From positions 79,022 to 143,021 of the forward strand of contig NZ_JBJKOP010000051.1 in assembly GCF_046707225.1 (NCBI RefSeq): a DNA stretch of 64,000 bases, written 5' to 3'. The notes below the pieces were generated by a model that had not been told where the DNA came from, did no database searches, and saw nothing but the letters and a program-made list of their open reading frames with translations. The translations under genes were made by a program, and so were the position numbers. Shown one piece after another: positions 41,447-50,848 of the stretch. Positions within the stretch are counted from its first letter, which is position 1; each line of letters starts with the position of its first letter. Origin of the DNA: Caproicibacter sp046707225 (GTDB lineage: Bacteria > Bacillota > Clostridia > Oscillospirales > Acutalibacteraceae).

Positions 41447-43276
41447 ATGTGCGGAATTGTTGGCTACATCGGCGATCAGGAAGCGCAGCCCGTTTTACTG
41501 AACGGTCTGTGCAGGCTGGAATACCGCGGGTATGACTCCGCAGGAATCGCGGTACTGAATCACAAAGGGGAAATGGGCCTTGCAAAAAGCAAGGGGCGGC
41601 TTGCAAACCTTGAGGAAAAACTGAAGGCCGCCGCTCTGTCCGGCACCACCGGCATCGGCCACACGCGCTGGGCGACACACGGGGAGCCTTCGGAGACGAA
41701 CTGCCACCCCCACACAAACGCGAAAAAGACCATCAGCGTGATTCACAACGGAATCATTGAAAATTATCTGCACCTGAGAGAATTTCTAATTTCAAAGGGG
41801 TATCGCTTTTATTCCGAAACGGATACGGAAGTGATTCCGAACCTGATCGACTACTATTACAAAAACGATCTGCTGGAGGCGGTCACAAAAGCGGTCTCCA
41901 AGCTGGAGGGCAGCTACGCGCTGGGCATCATGTCCGTTTACGAGCCGGATAAGCTGATCGCGGTCCGCAAGGACAGCCCGCTTGTCATCGGCATCGGCAA
42001 GAATGAAAACTTTATCGCTTCGGATGTTCCCGCCGTTCTGAATTACACCAGGGACTTTATTTATCTGGAGGATAAGGAGTTCGCCGTGATTCGGAAGGAT
42101 TCGGTCGAGGTTTACACGCTGGAAGGCGAACGAACGGAAAAGCCGGTCAAACACGTTACCTGGAACGCCGACGCGGCGGAAAAGGGCGGCTACGAGCATT
42201 TCATGCTGAAAGAAATCTGCGAACAGCCGGGCGCCATCAAGGCAACCATGACCTCGCGAATTCTGCCCGGCCAGCCCGTCAAGCTGGACGATATCGCGTT
42301 TACGGAAAAGGAAATCAAAGAGATAGAGAAGATTTATATCGTAGCCTGCGGAACCGCCTATCACGCGGGGGTCGTCGGGAAATACGTCATTGAAAAAATG
42401 GCGAGGATTCCGGTGGAAGTCGACATCGCGTCCGAATTCCGCTATCGCGACCCGCTTCTGAACGACAAGACTCTTTTGATCGCGGTCAGCCAGTCCGGTG
42501 AAACGGCGGATACCCTGGCGGCCATGCGCGAAGCGAAAAGCAAGGGCGTTAAGGTTATGGCCGTCACCAACGTGGTGGGCAGTTCCATCGCGCGTGAGGC
42601 CGACAACGTTCTTTACACCTGGGCGGGACCCGAAATCGCCGTCGCCTCAACCAAGGCTTACACGACCCAGTTGATTACTATGTATATTCTGGGGCTGTAT
42701 TTTGCTCAGCACCGGGGCACCATGACGAACGAAGAGATCGAGGCTGTGAAAAGCGACATGCTGACTCTGCCCGAGAAAGCGGAGAAAATGCTCGGCCACA
42801 GGGAGACGCTTCAGAAGTTCGCGTCCAATAATTACATGCACAAAAACATGTTCTTCCTCGGCAGGGGCATCGATTACGCCGTCGCTATGGAGGGCGCTCT
42901 GAAGGTCAAGGAAATTTCCTATATCCACTCGGAAGCCTATGCCGGAGGAGAATTGAAGCACGGCACCATCGCGCTGATTGAAGAGGGAACGGTCGTTATT
43001 GCGCTCGCAACGCAGAGCAGGCTGTATGACAAAATGATCAGCAATATCCGCGAGGTTACCACCAGAGGCGCAAAGGTTCTCGGTCTGGCGGTTGAGGGAA
43101 ACAACAGCATTGAAAAGGTGGCCGAGGCCGCTCTGTATGTCCCCCCCGTTCAGGATATCCTGATTCCTGTGCTCGCGGTGATTCCCCTGCAGCTTTTGGC
43201 CTATTACACCGCCGTTCAAAAGGGCTGCGACGTGGATAAACCGCGGAATCTGGCAAAATCCGTTACCGTCGAGTAA
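41447..43276 (+). CDS. glmS: Glutamine-fructose-6-phosphate aminotransferase (isomerizing)
   Basis: 609 residues, normal length. Seen: MCGIVGYIGD with catalytic Cys2 of the glutaminase domain, THGEPSETNCHPH, then two SIS domains (AVSQSGETADTLAAMREAK; SEAYAGGELKHGTIALIEEG) and the C-terminal KPRNLAKSVTVE. Makes glucosamine 6-phosphate for peptidoglycan. RBS GAAAGGCAGG before ATG 41447; expression is under the ribozyme at 41272-41400. Confidence 0.98.
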   Translation: MCGIVGYIGDQEAQPVLLNGLCRLEYRGYDSAGIAVLNHKGEMGLAKSKGRLANLEEKLKAAALSGTTGIGHTRWATHGEPSETNCHPHTNAKKTISVIHNGIIENYLHLREFLISKGYRFYSETDTEVIPNLIDYYYKNDLLEAVTKAVSKLEGSYALGIMSVYEPDKLIAVRKDSPLVIGIGKNENFIASDVPAVLNYTRDFIYLEDKEFAVIRKDSVEVYTLEGERTEKPVKHVTWNADAAEKGGYEHFMLKEICEQPGAIKATMTSRILPGQPVKLDDIAFTEKEIKEIEKIYIVACGTAYHAGVVGKYVIEKMARIPVEVDIASEFRYRDPLLNDKTLLIAVSQSGETADTLAAMREAKSKGVKVMAVTNVVGSSIAREADNVLYTWAGPEIAVASTKAYTTQLITMYILGLYFAQHRGTMTNEEIEAVKSDMLTLPEKAEKMLGHRETLQKFASNNYMHKNMFFLGRGIDYAVAMEGALKVKEISYIHSEAYAGGELKHGTIALIEEGTVVIALATQSRLYDKMISNIREVTTRGAKVLGLAVEGNNSIEKVAEAALYVPPVQDILIPVLAVIPLQLLAYYTAVQKGCDVDKPRNLAKSVTVE

Positions 43277-43310
43277 TTGAAGCTTTTTTCACATGTCTTT
43301 CAGCGTACAA

Positions 43311-43348
43311 AAAGGCGCTTTCAATCATTTGAAAGTGCCTTTCCTTTT
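43311..43348 (+). terminator. Terminator of glmS
   Basis: AAAGGCGCTTTCAA (43311-43324) pairs with TTGAAAGTGCCTTT (43329-43342), one G-U, followed by CCTTTT. Confidence 0.85.
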
Positions 43349-43444
43349 GGGGGAATTGATCCTGAAAAAAATTCCCGAACCCCCAAAAAAACATTCCTGC
43401 AAACGAATTAATCTATAATAGTGAATTTTTTGGGGGATAGTTTC

Positions 43445-43780
43445 ATGATGTACCGTGTTGTCCTAAGAATAAAAATTCAGGAAGACCGTTGGATGCAGAT
43501 CGGGAGCGGCCACGATATCCTATGGGATGTGCGCGATCTGATTGAAGCCTCCAGCGGATGGACTGTTTTGAATCAGGATGACATCGGGCCCGCAAACTCC
43601 TTTCTGTCACTGCTTGAAAGAGGAATCTGGGAACTGACGAAATCCGCGGATGCCTATCAGGACTATGAGGTCATGTACGGACTTGGCACAATCAGAGACA
43701 CTTTAGCTTTTTACCGCAGTCTGCTCGAGGACTGCAAAGAACATCCCTACACCGAACTGTTCGGAAAAATCGTCACCTGA
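43445..43780 (+). CDS. Hypothetical protein, 111 residues
   Basis: Not recognised. ATG 43445 is chosen because GGGGGATAG lies a few bases upstream; TATAAT at 43414-43419 could be its -10, without a clear -35. The protein (MMYRVVLRIKIQEDRWMQIGSG...) is acidic, soluble, about half helical, with tryptophans at 19, 33 and 44 and no membrane span or cysteine motif. It is monocistronic, after the glmS terminator and about 170 bases before the lipid kinase gene. Codon use matches its neighbours, so it looks like a real resident gene. Confidence 0.65.
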   Translation: MMYRVVLRIKIQEDRWMQIGSGHDILWDVRDLIEASSGWTVLNQDDIGPANSFLSLLERGIWELTKSADAYQDYEVMYGLGTIRDTLAFYRSLLEDCKEHPYTELFGKIVT

Positions 43781-43953
43781 GCAAAACGGCGACTTCATCA
43801 TCACGGCCCGGAGCCGGTATTGCGGTAAAAACGCTTTGCCGGCGCCCGGGCTCTTTTTTCTATAATTTTCTTTCGTAACCAAAGGCGCATAAATTCAATC
43901 GGAAAGCAGAAATTATACAGACAGGTTCACCGAATAAAACAACATCAGGTAAT

Positions 43954-44862
43954 ATGAAAAACATTAAATTGATTTATAACCCAAGCTCTGGAAAGAATAA
44001 AAAATCCCCCGTGCAATTAACGGATATTCTGACCCAACTTCAGTCATCCGGCTTCACGGCGGAACCATTTCTAATTGAACCCGACAGCGATCTTTCTCAA
44101 ATCGTCAGGGAATCTCTTTCGAAGGGAATTGACCTGTTTCTGGTGTGCGGCGGCGACGGAACCGTGTCATCCGCGGTCAGAGCGCTGTATGGCACCAATT
44201 CTACCATTGGTATCATCCCGGCCGGAACCCAGAATAACATCGCATTCAGTCTTGGAATCCCCTTAGACATTCCGTCTGCCGTTTCCGTGCTTTCCGCCGG
44301 CCTGCGAACCAGGGTAGATGTGGGAATGGTCACCTGCGGCGGAATCCGCACCCCGTTTTTGGAGGTCTGCTCCATCGGCCTGCTGTCGAGTCTCTTCTCA
44401 TCAGCGGATCAGATTCAGCATGGCAATCTGGTCCCTATCAGTGATTTTCTGCTTCAATTTGTCAAAAACAAACCGTGCGAATTTGAGATTCGGCTGGACG
44501 ACAGATTCCAGATCACCGGCGACGGCTACGCCCTTGTAGCGGCAAACATGCCCTATATTTTTCACCGCTACAGAGTTGGGGAGGAGCGCTCCTATCAGGA
44601 TGGATTTTTAAATCTTTATCTTGTCGCGGAGATGTCCAAGCTGGACCTTGTGGGATGCGCGGTCAAAAGCAATCTTACGGAGGACCCCAGAATTCACAGG
44701 CTTTGCGCCAAAAAAATTGAAATCAAAACCAGCCCTGAGATGCCGGTTATGGCGGACGGTATCGGCCTGGGAAAAGGCCCCGCCCTCGTTGAAATGAAAA
44801 ACGCGTCCGTCCATATTTTAACAGCCCTGCCCGACGACCCGAAACGAAGGCCCGTCCTATGA
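43954..44862 (+). CDS. Diacylglycerol kinase family lipid kinase
   Basis: 302 residues of the YegS/DagK/BmrU family. Seen: KLIYNPSSGKNK at the N-terminus, ATP-binding VCGGDGTVSSAV, GIIPAGTQNNIAFSLGIP, and MPVMADGIGLGKGP near the C-terminus. Phosphorylates a lipid alcohol such as diacylglycerol at the membrane. It overlaps the PAP2 phosphatase gene by 4 bases, so an opposing kinase/phosphatase pair for a lipid is probable. Confidence 0.92.
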   Translation: MKNIKLIYNPSSGKNKKSPVQLTDILTQLQSSGFTAEPFLIEPDSDLSQIVRESLSKGIDLFLVCGGDGTVSSAVRALYGTNSTIGIIPAGTQNNIAFSLGIPLDIPSAVSVLSAGLRTRVDVGMVTCGGIRTPFLEVCSIGLLSSLFSSADQIQHGNLVPISDFLLQFVKNKPCEFEIRLDDRFQITGDGYALVAANMPYIFHRYRVGEERSYQDGFLNLYLVAEMSKLDLVGCAVKSNLTEDPRIHRLCAKKIEIKTSPEMPVMADGIGLGKGPALVEMKNASVHILTALPDDPKRRPVL

Positions 44863-45650
44863 AGCATACGCTTTCTTCCAAGCCGGACGGCGCCGCGGTC
44901 AATCGGCGCAAGCGGATCGACCCGTCCGTATGGTTTTTTCTGATTCTGATCTCTTTCACCGCCGCCGCGGCCGTCTGCCCGGTTTCCGTATGGTCTCTGC
45001 TCTGGCAGGCGATCAAAGCAAGGCTTTTCCTTTCGGGGATGCTGCTCCTGTTTTGCCTGACCGCGCTCTCTCTGATCTGGAAAAAATTCCAGCGCATCGA
45101 CGAAAGGATCTTCGAACTATTTAATTTTCAAGGGCAGCGTCCTCGGTGGCTTGACCGTCTCATGCTTGCGTTTACCCAGCTTGGCAACGGGCTCTTTGCG
45201 GCCGCGGCGGCCCTTATTTTCTATCTTCTGGGGCGCAGGCTGCTGGGTTATGAATTGATTCTTGGAAATCTGGCCCTGTGGCTTGTGGTGGAACTGATCA
45301 AAATGGCCGTCGGCAGATCGAGGCCCTATCAAACAATCCAAAAGATCCGGATCGTCGGGGTCAGAGAAAAAGGGGCGTCTTTTCCCAGCGGGCACACCAG
45401 CCAGGCGTTCTTTATGGCGGCCCTCCTTTCCCACTATTTCAATCTTGGCACCGGACAGGTACGCCTGCTATACCTGGCCGCGCTGTGCGTCGGCATGACC
45501 AGAATGTATGTCGGCATGCATTATCCGCGCGATGTGCTCGGCGGAGCGGTTCTAGGCACCTGCTGGGGATTGCTGGGAATCACCGTCAACCAATACATTC
45601 TCAGCCAGCCGTTCTCGGCTTTATGGAAAATCTTTGGTCAAAGCTTATAA
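44859..45650 (+). CDS. PAP2 family lipid phosphatase
   Basis: 263 residues with about six spans. Seen: all three acid-phosphatase motifs, KMAVGRSRP, FPSGHTSQ and TRMYVGMHYPRDV. Family knowledge: dephosphorylates phosphatidic acid, phosphatidylglycerol phosphate or undecaprenyl pyrophosphate on the outer face of the membrane. Translationally coupled to the lipid kinase. Confidence 0.93.
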   Translation: MKHTLSSKPDGAAVNRRKRIDPSVWFFLILISFTAAAAVCPVSVWSLLWQAIKARLFLSGMLLLFCLTALSLIWKKFQRIDERIFELFNFQGQRPRWLDRLMLAFTQLGNGLFAAAAALIFYLLGRRLLGYELILGNLALWLVVELIKMAVGRSRPYQTIQKIRIVGVREKGASFPSGHTSQAFFMAALLSHYFNLGTGQVRLLYLAALCVGMTRMYVGMHYPRDVLGGAVLGTCWGLLGITVNQYILSQPFSALWKIFGQSL

Positions 45651-45722
45651 ATGAAGGCGGACGAAATGATGGAAGAAACTCCGGACAAATTCTTTTCCGG
45701 GCGGAACGGACGGGGTTCCATA

Positions 45723-45751
45723 TTGCTTCACTGACGGCAACATGATATAGT
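45723..45751 (+). promoter_or_regulatory. Promoter of the GTPase-nuclease fusion gene
   Basis: TTGCTT (45723-45728), 17-base spacer, TATAGT (45746-45751), 39 bases before ATG 45791. No antibiotic-type leader peptide or attenuator like that of tet(M) is visible in the short leader. Confidence 0.6.
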
Positions 45752-45790
45752 TAGTCATGACGTTATCCTTTCAAGCTTTGGTGAAGTATC

Positions 45791-48487
45791 ATGAAAAAAT
45801 TGGTCATTGGAATATTAGCCCATGTCGACGCCGGAAAAACCACTTTGACGGAAGCAATGCTCTACCGCGGCGGGGCCCTGAAAAAACTGGGCCGCGTGGA
45901 TCATCAGGATTCATTTCTGGATTCGGACGTTTTGGAGCGGGAACGGGGAATCACCATTTTTTCCAAACAGGCGGTCCTGCCGCTGGAACATACGGAAATC
46001 ACGCTGCTGGACACCCCCGGCCATGTGGATTTTTCCAGTGAAATGGAGCGAACGCTGCAAGTGCTTGATTACGCGGTTCTGGTCGTCAGCGGGACCGACG
46101 GCGTCCAGGGCCACACCCTGACGCTTTGGAAGCTCCTGAAGCGGCATCGGATTCCGGTTTTTTTGTTTATCAATAAGATGGATCTGCCCGGAGCAGACCG
46201 AAGCGCTCTGACCGAGGACCTGAAGCGAAAGCTGGACGACCGCTGTGTAGACTTTTGCGAAACAGCGGAGTCTTTTTATGAAAATGCGGCTCTGTGCGAC
46301 GAAAATCTTCTGACCCGTTACCTGGAACAGGGGACCGTGTCGGACGAAGAGATTGCCGCTCTGGCGGCGCGGCGTGGAATCTTCCCCTGTTTTTTCGGCT
46401 CCGCGCTGAAGCTGGACGGTGTGGACGGCTTTTTAGGCGGTCTGGAACGATATACCGCAACTCACGAGTACCCTGCCGAATTCGGCGCGAAAATCTATAA
46501 GATTTCACGCGACGCGCAGGGCACGAGACTGACCTTTCTCAAGGTCACCGGCGGAAACCTGAAAGTAAAAACATTGCTGACAAACCGGCGCGACGGCGTT
46601 CCGGGCGAGAAACCATGGGAAGAAAAAGTCGACCAGATCCGCATCTATTCCGGCGAAAAGTATCGTACGCCGGGCGAGATTCCGGCTGGCACCGTATGTG
46701 CCGTGACCGGGCTGAGCCGCACCCGCCCCGGGCAGGGGCTGGGGTTTGAGTCAGCCTCCGAAGCGCCTGTGCTGGGTCCTGTGCTCACCTATCAGGTCCT
46801 TTTACCGGAGGGAACCGACCCGCACGGCGCGTTGCTGAAGCTGAGTCAGCTTGCGGAGGAAGACCCCCAGCTGCACATTGTCTGGAACGAGCATCTGCGC
46901 GAAATTCATCTTCAGCTGATGGGCGAAGTGCAGCTGGAAATTTTGAAGCGACTTATTCTGGAGCGATTCGGCCTGAAAGTGGAGTTCGGGCAGGGCGGCA
47001 TTGTTTACCGGGAGACCATCGCGGCGCCTGTAGAGGGCGTGGGCCACTTCGAACCGCTGCGTCATTACGCGGAGGTTCATCTGCTGATGGAGCCCGGGGA
47101 AAGAGGCAGCGGACTTCAATTCGGAGCCGCCTGCAGCGAAGAGGTTCTAAGCCGAAACTGGCAGCGGCTGATTCTGACTCATCTGGAGGAACGGACGCAT
47201 CCCGGCGTGCTGACCGGCTCCCCCATCACGGACATGAAGATTACTCTGGTTGCGGGACGGGCGCACCTCAAACATACCGAAGGCGGCGATTTCAGGCAGG
47301 CGACCTACCGGGCGGTGCGTCAGGGACTGATGACCGCCGAATCCATCCTGCTGGAACCATGGTACGAGTTCCGCCTGGAAATTCCGGCGGAATTCGTCGG
47401 GCGGGCCATGTCGGATCTTCAGCGCAGATCCGGCGTTGTGTCCCAACCGGAGCATTTTGGGGAAAATGCCGTTTTGACCGGCACCGCGCCGGTTCAAACA
47501 ATGAGGGACTACGCTATGGAGGTTACCTCCTACACCAGGGGCCGGGGCAGGCTCGTTTGCTCGCTGAAAGGCTACGAACCCTGCCATAACCAGGACGAAG
47601 CGGTCGCCGCCGTCGGTTACGACAGCGAACGGGACACGGAAAATCCGGCGGATTCGGTTTTCTGTTCCCACGGAGCGGGCTACGTGATCAAATGGGATCA
47701 GGTTCGCAGGCATATGCATGTAAACAGCGAAATCATCCCGGCGGCGCGGGACGGGGATGCGGTAACCGAACCGCACGCCGCCCCGCGCCCGTCCGCTGCC
47801 GCCGGCTCTCTGGAACAGGACGAAGAGCTGAAATCCATTTTTGAGCGGACCTACGGCCCGGTGGAACGCAGAAAATTCACACGCCCGAAGAAACCGGACC
47901 CATCGGAGCGGGAATTCTCGGTTCAGCCCCGTTACTCCGGGCCGGAGTACCTGCTGGTGGACGGCTATAACATCATATTCGCCTGGGACGAGCTGAAAAA
48001 GGCGGCGCGGGAAGATCTGGACACGGCGCGAAAACTCCTGTCGGACATTCTCAGCAACTATCAGGGGTTTAAAAAATGTGCGGTGATTCTGGTTTTCGAC
48101 GCATACAAGGTTCCCCACGGCGCCGGAGAAATATCCCGTTACCATAATATCAGCGTTGTTTTTACCAAAGAGGCGGAGACAGCGGACGCATACATTGAAA
48201 AAGTAACCAATGAAATCGGGAAAACCCACCGGGTCACGGTCGCCACTTCCGACGCGGCCGAGCAGCTGATCATTTTGGGTCACGGGGCGCTGCGCCTTTC
48301 CGCCGACAGCTTCCGGGCGGAAGTGGAACAGGCCGAAGGCGAGATCGCGTCTATTCTTTCGGAAAACCGCATAAAAAACAGATGTCCGCCCTTTCACCGC
48401 GCCGTTGTGAAAGAACCGGGAAGTTCTCTCAGTCAGACGGAAAAGGATCCGGCTGCCCCCGGTTCCGGAGATATGACCAACCACTAA
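45791..48487 (+). CDS. Tet(M)/EF-G-like ribosomal GTPase fused to a YacP/Rae1-like NYN nuclease domain
   Basis: 898 residues; ribosomal-protection proteins are about 640. Seen: G1 AHVDAGKTTLTE, RERGITIFSKQ, G3 DTPGHVDFSSEMERTL, G4 NKMD, PCFFGSALKLDGVDGF, then EF-G-type domains to about residue 660 (HLQLMGEVQLEIL; EPWYEFRLEIP). After an acidic/basic linker with ERTYGPVERRKF, a NYN domain begins at about 717: YLLVDGYNIIFAWDEL, DTARKLLSDILSNYQG, AVILVFDAYKV, EAETADAYIEKV, TVATSDAAEQLIILG. It keeps the acidic residues expected of the nuclease. Rae1 of B. subtilis cuts mRNA in the ribosomal A site, so a GTPase-delivered A-site nuclease is inferred. The RBS is weak (GGTGAAG). Confidence 0.92.
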   Translation: MKKLVIGILAHVDAGKTTLTEAMLYRGGALKKLGRVDHQDSFLDSDVLERERGITIFSKQAVLPLEHTEITLLDTPGHVDFSSEMERTLQVLDYAVLVVSGTDGVQGHTLTLWKLLKRHRIPVFLFINKMDLPGADRSALTEDLKRKLDDRCVDFCETAESFYENAALCDENLLTRYLEQGTVSDEEIAALAARRGIFPCFFGSALKLDGVDGFLGGLERYTATHEYPAEFGAKIYKISRDAQGTRLTFLKVTGGNLKVKTLLTNRRDGVPGEKPWEEKVDQIRIYSGEKYRTPGEIPAGTVCAVTGLSRTRPGQGLGFESASEAPVLGPVLTYQVLLPEGTDPHGALLKLSQLAEEDPQLHIVWNEHLREIHLQLMGEVQLEILKRLILERFGLKVEFGQGGIVYRETIAAPVEGVGHFEPLRHYAEVHLLMEPGERGSGLQFGAACSEEVLSRNWQRLILTHLEERTHPGVLTGSPITDMKITLVAGRAHLKHTEGGDFRQATYRAVRQGLMTAESILLEPWYEFRLEIPAEFVGRAMSDLQRRSGVVSQPEHFGENAVLTGTAPVQTMRDYAMEVTSYTRGRGRLVCSLKGYEPCHNQDEAVAAVGYDSERDTENPADSVFCSHGAGYVIKWDQVRRHMHVNSEIIPAARDGDAVTEPHAAPRPSAAAGSLEQDEELKSIFERTYGPVERRKFTRPKKPDPSEREFSVQPRYSGPEYLLVDGYNIIFAWDELKKAAREDLDTARKLLSDILSNYQGFKKCAVILVFDAYKVPHGAGEISRYHNISVVFTKEAETADAYIEKVTNEIGKTHRVTVATSDAAEQLIILGHGALRLSADSFRAEVEQAEGEIASILSENRIKNRCPPFHRAVVKEPGSSLSQTEKDPAAPGSGDMTNH

Positions 48488-48497
48488 TCATATCGCG

Positions 48498-48546
48498 AAA
48501 GCCCCCGAAATTGTTCCGAATCAACGGAACCAATTTCGGGGGCTTT
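48498..48546. terminator. Bidirectional terminator
   Basis: AAAGCCCCCGAAATTG and CAATTTCGGGGGCTTTT flank a loop that can itself pair (TTCCG/CGGAA). It ends the plus-strand GTPase gene and the minus-strand DUF3160 unit. Confidence 0.9.
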
Positions 48547-48612
48547 TCTGTTTGATAGGATCATTCCGTATGATTTTTTCAACAAGTCGGACCTATCAGT
48601 CCCGCAGGCCCA

Positions 48613-50844
48613 CTAAGAATTATACGGGTCCTGGGGCTCCGGGATTTTTCCCTTTCCCCCGCTGATAAACGAACGGGTCCACGAAGGCTGGGCCGGCGCC
48701 TTGTTCTCTTTCAGCATCTTCTGCCATTGCTCGTCGGTCAGTCTTTTATCCGACTCAAACTCGTAATAGCTGAACACCGCGCCTCTGGTTAAATAGAGCT
48801 TGCCGCCGATCGGAACCACCACATAGATTGCATGCGCGGGACCCACGCCCGCTTCCAGGTAGCCGCCCTGATCGAATTGATTCGGAGCGATCGTGTGAAA
48901 GTCGGCGACAAGGGCCATGTTTTTATCGGTCTCGGATTCGATTTCAAACCACCTTAGCCCGTCGGTCGCGAAAGAAGCCGTCATTTCTTCCATGTTCTCC
49001 CCGTAGTCGTAAAGCCGGGCGTACTCGTCGTCGGTCAGTTGTTCCCCTTTCAGCTCCTTGACGGAACAGTCCCGCAAAAATTGCAAAAGATCCTCCAGAT
49101 ATTTTACCGGGCCTTCCATATTGTTTTTGCCCTCTTCGTTTTCCCCGGTAAGCAGATTTCTTGCGGAGAGGTTCTCTCTGGAATACTGCGTCAGCCACAG
49201 CAGCTTGTCGTACACCTCGACAGCGGGCTCCACATATCCGAGGACCTTCGGCTCCTCTCCGCCGCCTTTTTCAGCCCCGCTCTGCTTTCCGTACAGAATG
49301 GTGTCGTGGCGCAATTCGGACCAGCTGCCAAGCGCAGTGTTCAGGGATTTGTCCGTCCATGCCCGATTCGTCATAAAGGAAGGATATCCGTTTCCGTAAG
49401 GCTGCGTCAGCCCTTTTAAAACCCACAGCCAGCCGTAATACAGATTCGACCGCCACGTCTCTTCGGGAAGTTTTGAAAACTGCGCCCTTACACTTGTGAA
49501 CTTCGCGGGGTAACCTTTCCATTGGTTTTCCTGTTTGGAGAGCTGGATTTGATACGCCCGGTCCGAGCCCAGAACTCCCATGACGTCAAGCCCGCTGGGA
49601 ATTGGCCGCTGAATCGGTTCCACAAGCTCCTGAATCATTTCGGAATCGGCTAGATATCTCTGACCCATCAGCCGCAGCTGCTTGCCCACGGGGGTGTTTA
49701 CTTGTGTGTATTTGGCCGCAATTCTCGGTTCCGGGAGTGTCTTTGCCTCCTGATAGAGCGCGTCCAGCCGTTCGCCGTCGCTCAAAGTCTCAAGGTTCGG
49801 CTGATCCCCGTAAACTTTCCGCAGCAGATCCCTGTAATCATAAATCGTGAGATCGTCGGACGCCCCCACGTAAAACGAGGTGGGGGCATAGATTTCCTCC
49901 CAGTTCGTGATGTCCTGCGTGCCGTCCTTTTCCATAAAAAGCGCGTAGGTGACAAGAAGCGCCTGAAGCGTCTGTTCCACGTCCCTCTCCTTCTGGTCTT
50001 TATCCTTGTAGAGCGGGAAAGGCGCCTGACCGTACCACATCATGGCGGTAAAATACCGTTTGAAATCGTCGTTTCTGGTATAATGCCCTCTCGGCTCAAA
50101 CTGGCTGTAATCCAGTTCAAACGGAAAGATCGCGGACTGAGAGTAGCCCTGTTTTGCCTGAATCAGGGAATATTCTTTTTCCGCCAGATTCTTCGCTTCG
50201 TCCGGCGTCTCCTGCGGCAGCGCTTTTCCAAGCCCAAGCTCCGCCGCGGCAAAATAAGCGATATTTTTCAGCGCGGCGGCTTTTACTTCCGGGTTCTGAA
50301 CACCTTTGTAAATTTGAACGGATTTTTTCAGCATGCTGCCCGTTAAATCGTCAACCGCTTTGAACAGACTGTTCTTCTCCAGGTTTCGCAGAGAAAAATC
50401 GTAGAAGATATGATAAAGCTGCAATACCGAATCCGCCGTGATAAAGCTCGGTATTTCAAGGTAACTGTTTTTTTCGTAAAGATAGAAGAGCTGCTCCTCG
50501 GCAGTCGGTGACACCATAAAAGCGTTCTGAGACAGCAGCTTTTTCTCCCCTTCCGAAAAGCTGCCGAACTGCTTCAGATTATCAATATTGGATAAATCGG
50601 GATTCACTTTGTAGGGCTCCACTTTGGTTACAAACTGCGACGGAGAATACGGTACGGCGACATTCTTGTTCACCGCGGACTCCAGGGACACCAGACGGAA
50701 AGCGGTGCTTTTCACCGTTTTACTTTCCGTTCCGTCCACGGAAACCGCTGGTCGTGAGGTAGTCGTGCCCTTCGCGCCGCATCCCGTCGCCGCAAGCAGA
50801 AAAGCACAGCACAGAACCGACGACATAGTTCGCCTGAAAAACAT
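48613..50844 (-). CDS. DUF3160 family lipoprotein
   Basis: 743 residues from ATG 50844 (GGAGGG eight bases upstream). The longer in-frame extension to 50997 lies inside the upstream gene and is rejected. Seen: signal MFFRRTMSSVLCCAFLLAATG-C, a plausible lipobox, then a large helical body with PRGHYTRNDDFKRYF, WRSNLYYGWLWVLKGL and LGSWSELRHDTILYGKQSG, hallmarks of DUF3160. Surface-anchored; biochemical role unknown. It follows the FG-GAP-like protein by 4 bases, so they are expressed together. Confidence 0.88.
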   Translation of the reverse strand: MFFRRTMSSVLCCAFLLAATGCGAKGTTTSRPAVSVDGTESKTVKSTAFRLVSLESAVNKNVAVPYSPSQFVTKVEPYKVNPDLSNIDNLKQFGSFSEGEKKLLSQNAFMVSPTAEEQLFYLYEKNSYLEIPSFITADSVLQLYHIFYDFSLRNLEKNSLFKAVDDLTGSMLKKSVQIYKGVQNPEVKAAALKNIAYFAAAELGLGKALPQETPDEAKNLAEKEYSLIQAKQGYSQSAIFPFELDYSQFEPRGHYTRNDDFKRYFTAMMWYGQAPFPLYKDKDQKERDVEQTLQALLVTYALFMEKDGTQDITNWEEIYAPTSFYVGASDDLTIYDYRDLLRKVYGDQPNLETLSDGERLDALYQEAKTLPEPRIAAKYTQVNTPVGKQLRLMGQRYLADSEMIQELVEPIQRPIPSGLDVMGVLGSDRAYQIQLSKQENQWKGYPAKFTSVRAQFSKLPEETWRSNLYYGWLWVLKGLTQPYGNGYPSFMTNRAWTDKSLNTALGSWSELRHDTILYGKQSGAEKGGGEEPKVLGYVEPAVEVYDKLLWLTQYSRENLSARNLLTGENEEGKNNMEGPVKYLEDLLQFLRDCSVKELKGEQLTDDEYARLYDYGENMEEMTASFATDGLRWFEIESETDKNMALVADFHTIAPNQFDQGGYLEAGVGPAHAIYVVVPIGGKLYLTRGAVFSYYEFESDKRLTDEQWQKMLKENKAPAQPSWTRSFISGGKGKIPEPQDPYNS

Positions 50845-50848
50845 AGGA

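Noticed and set aside
47147..48484. 445-codon minus-strand open frame
   Set aside because: Antisense to the NYN-fusion gene; no recognisable domain.
45791..48487. Plain tetracycline-resistance gene tet(M)/tet(W)
   Set aside because: The protein is about 250 residues too long, has a nuclease domain and lacks the tet leader; it is a chromosomal translation-factor relative.
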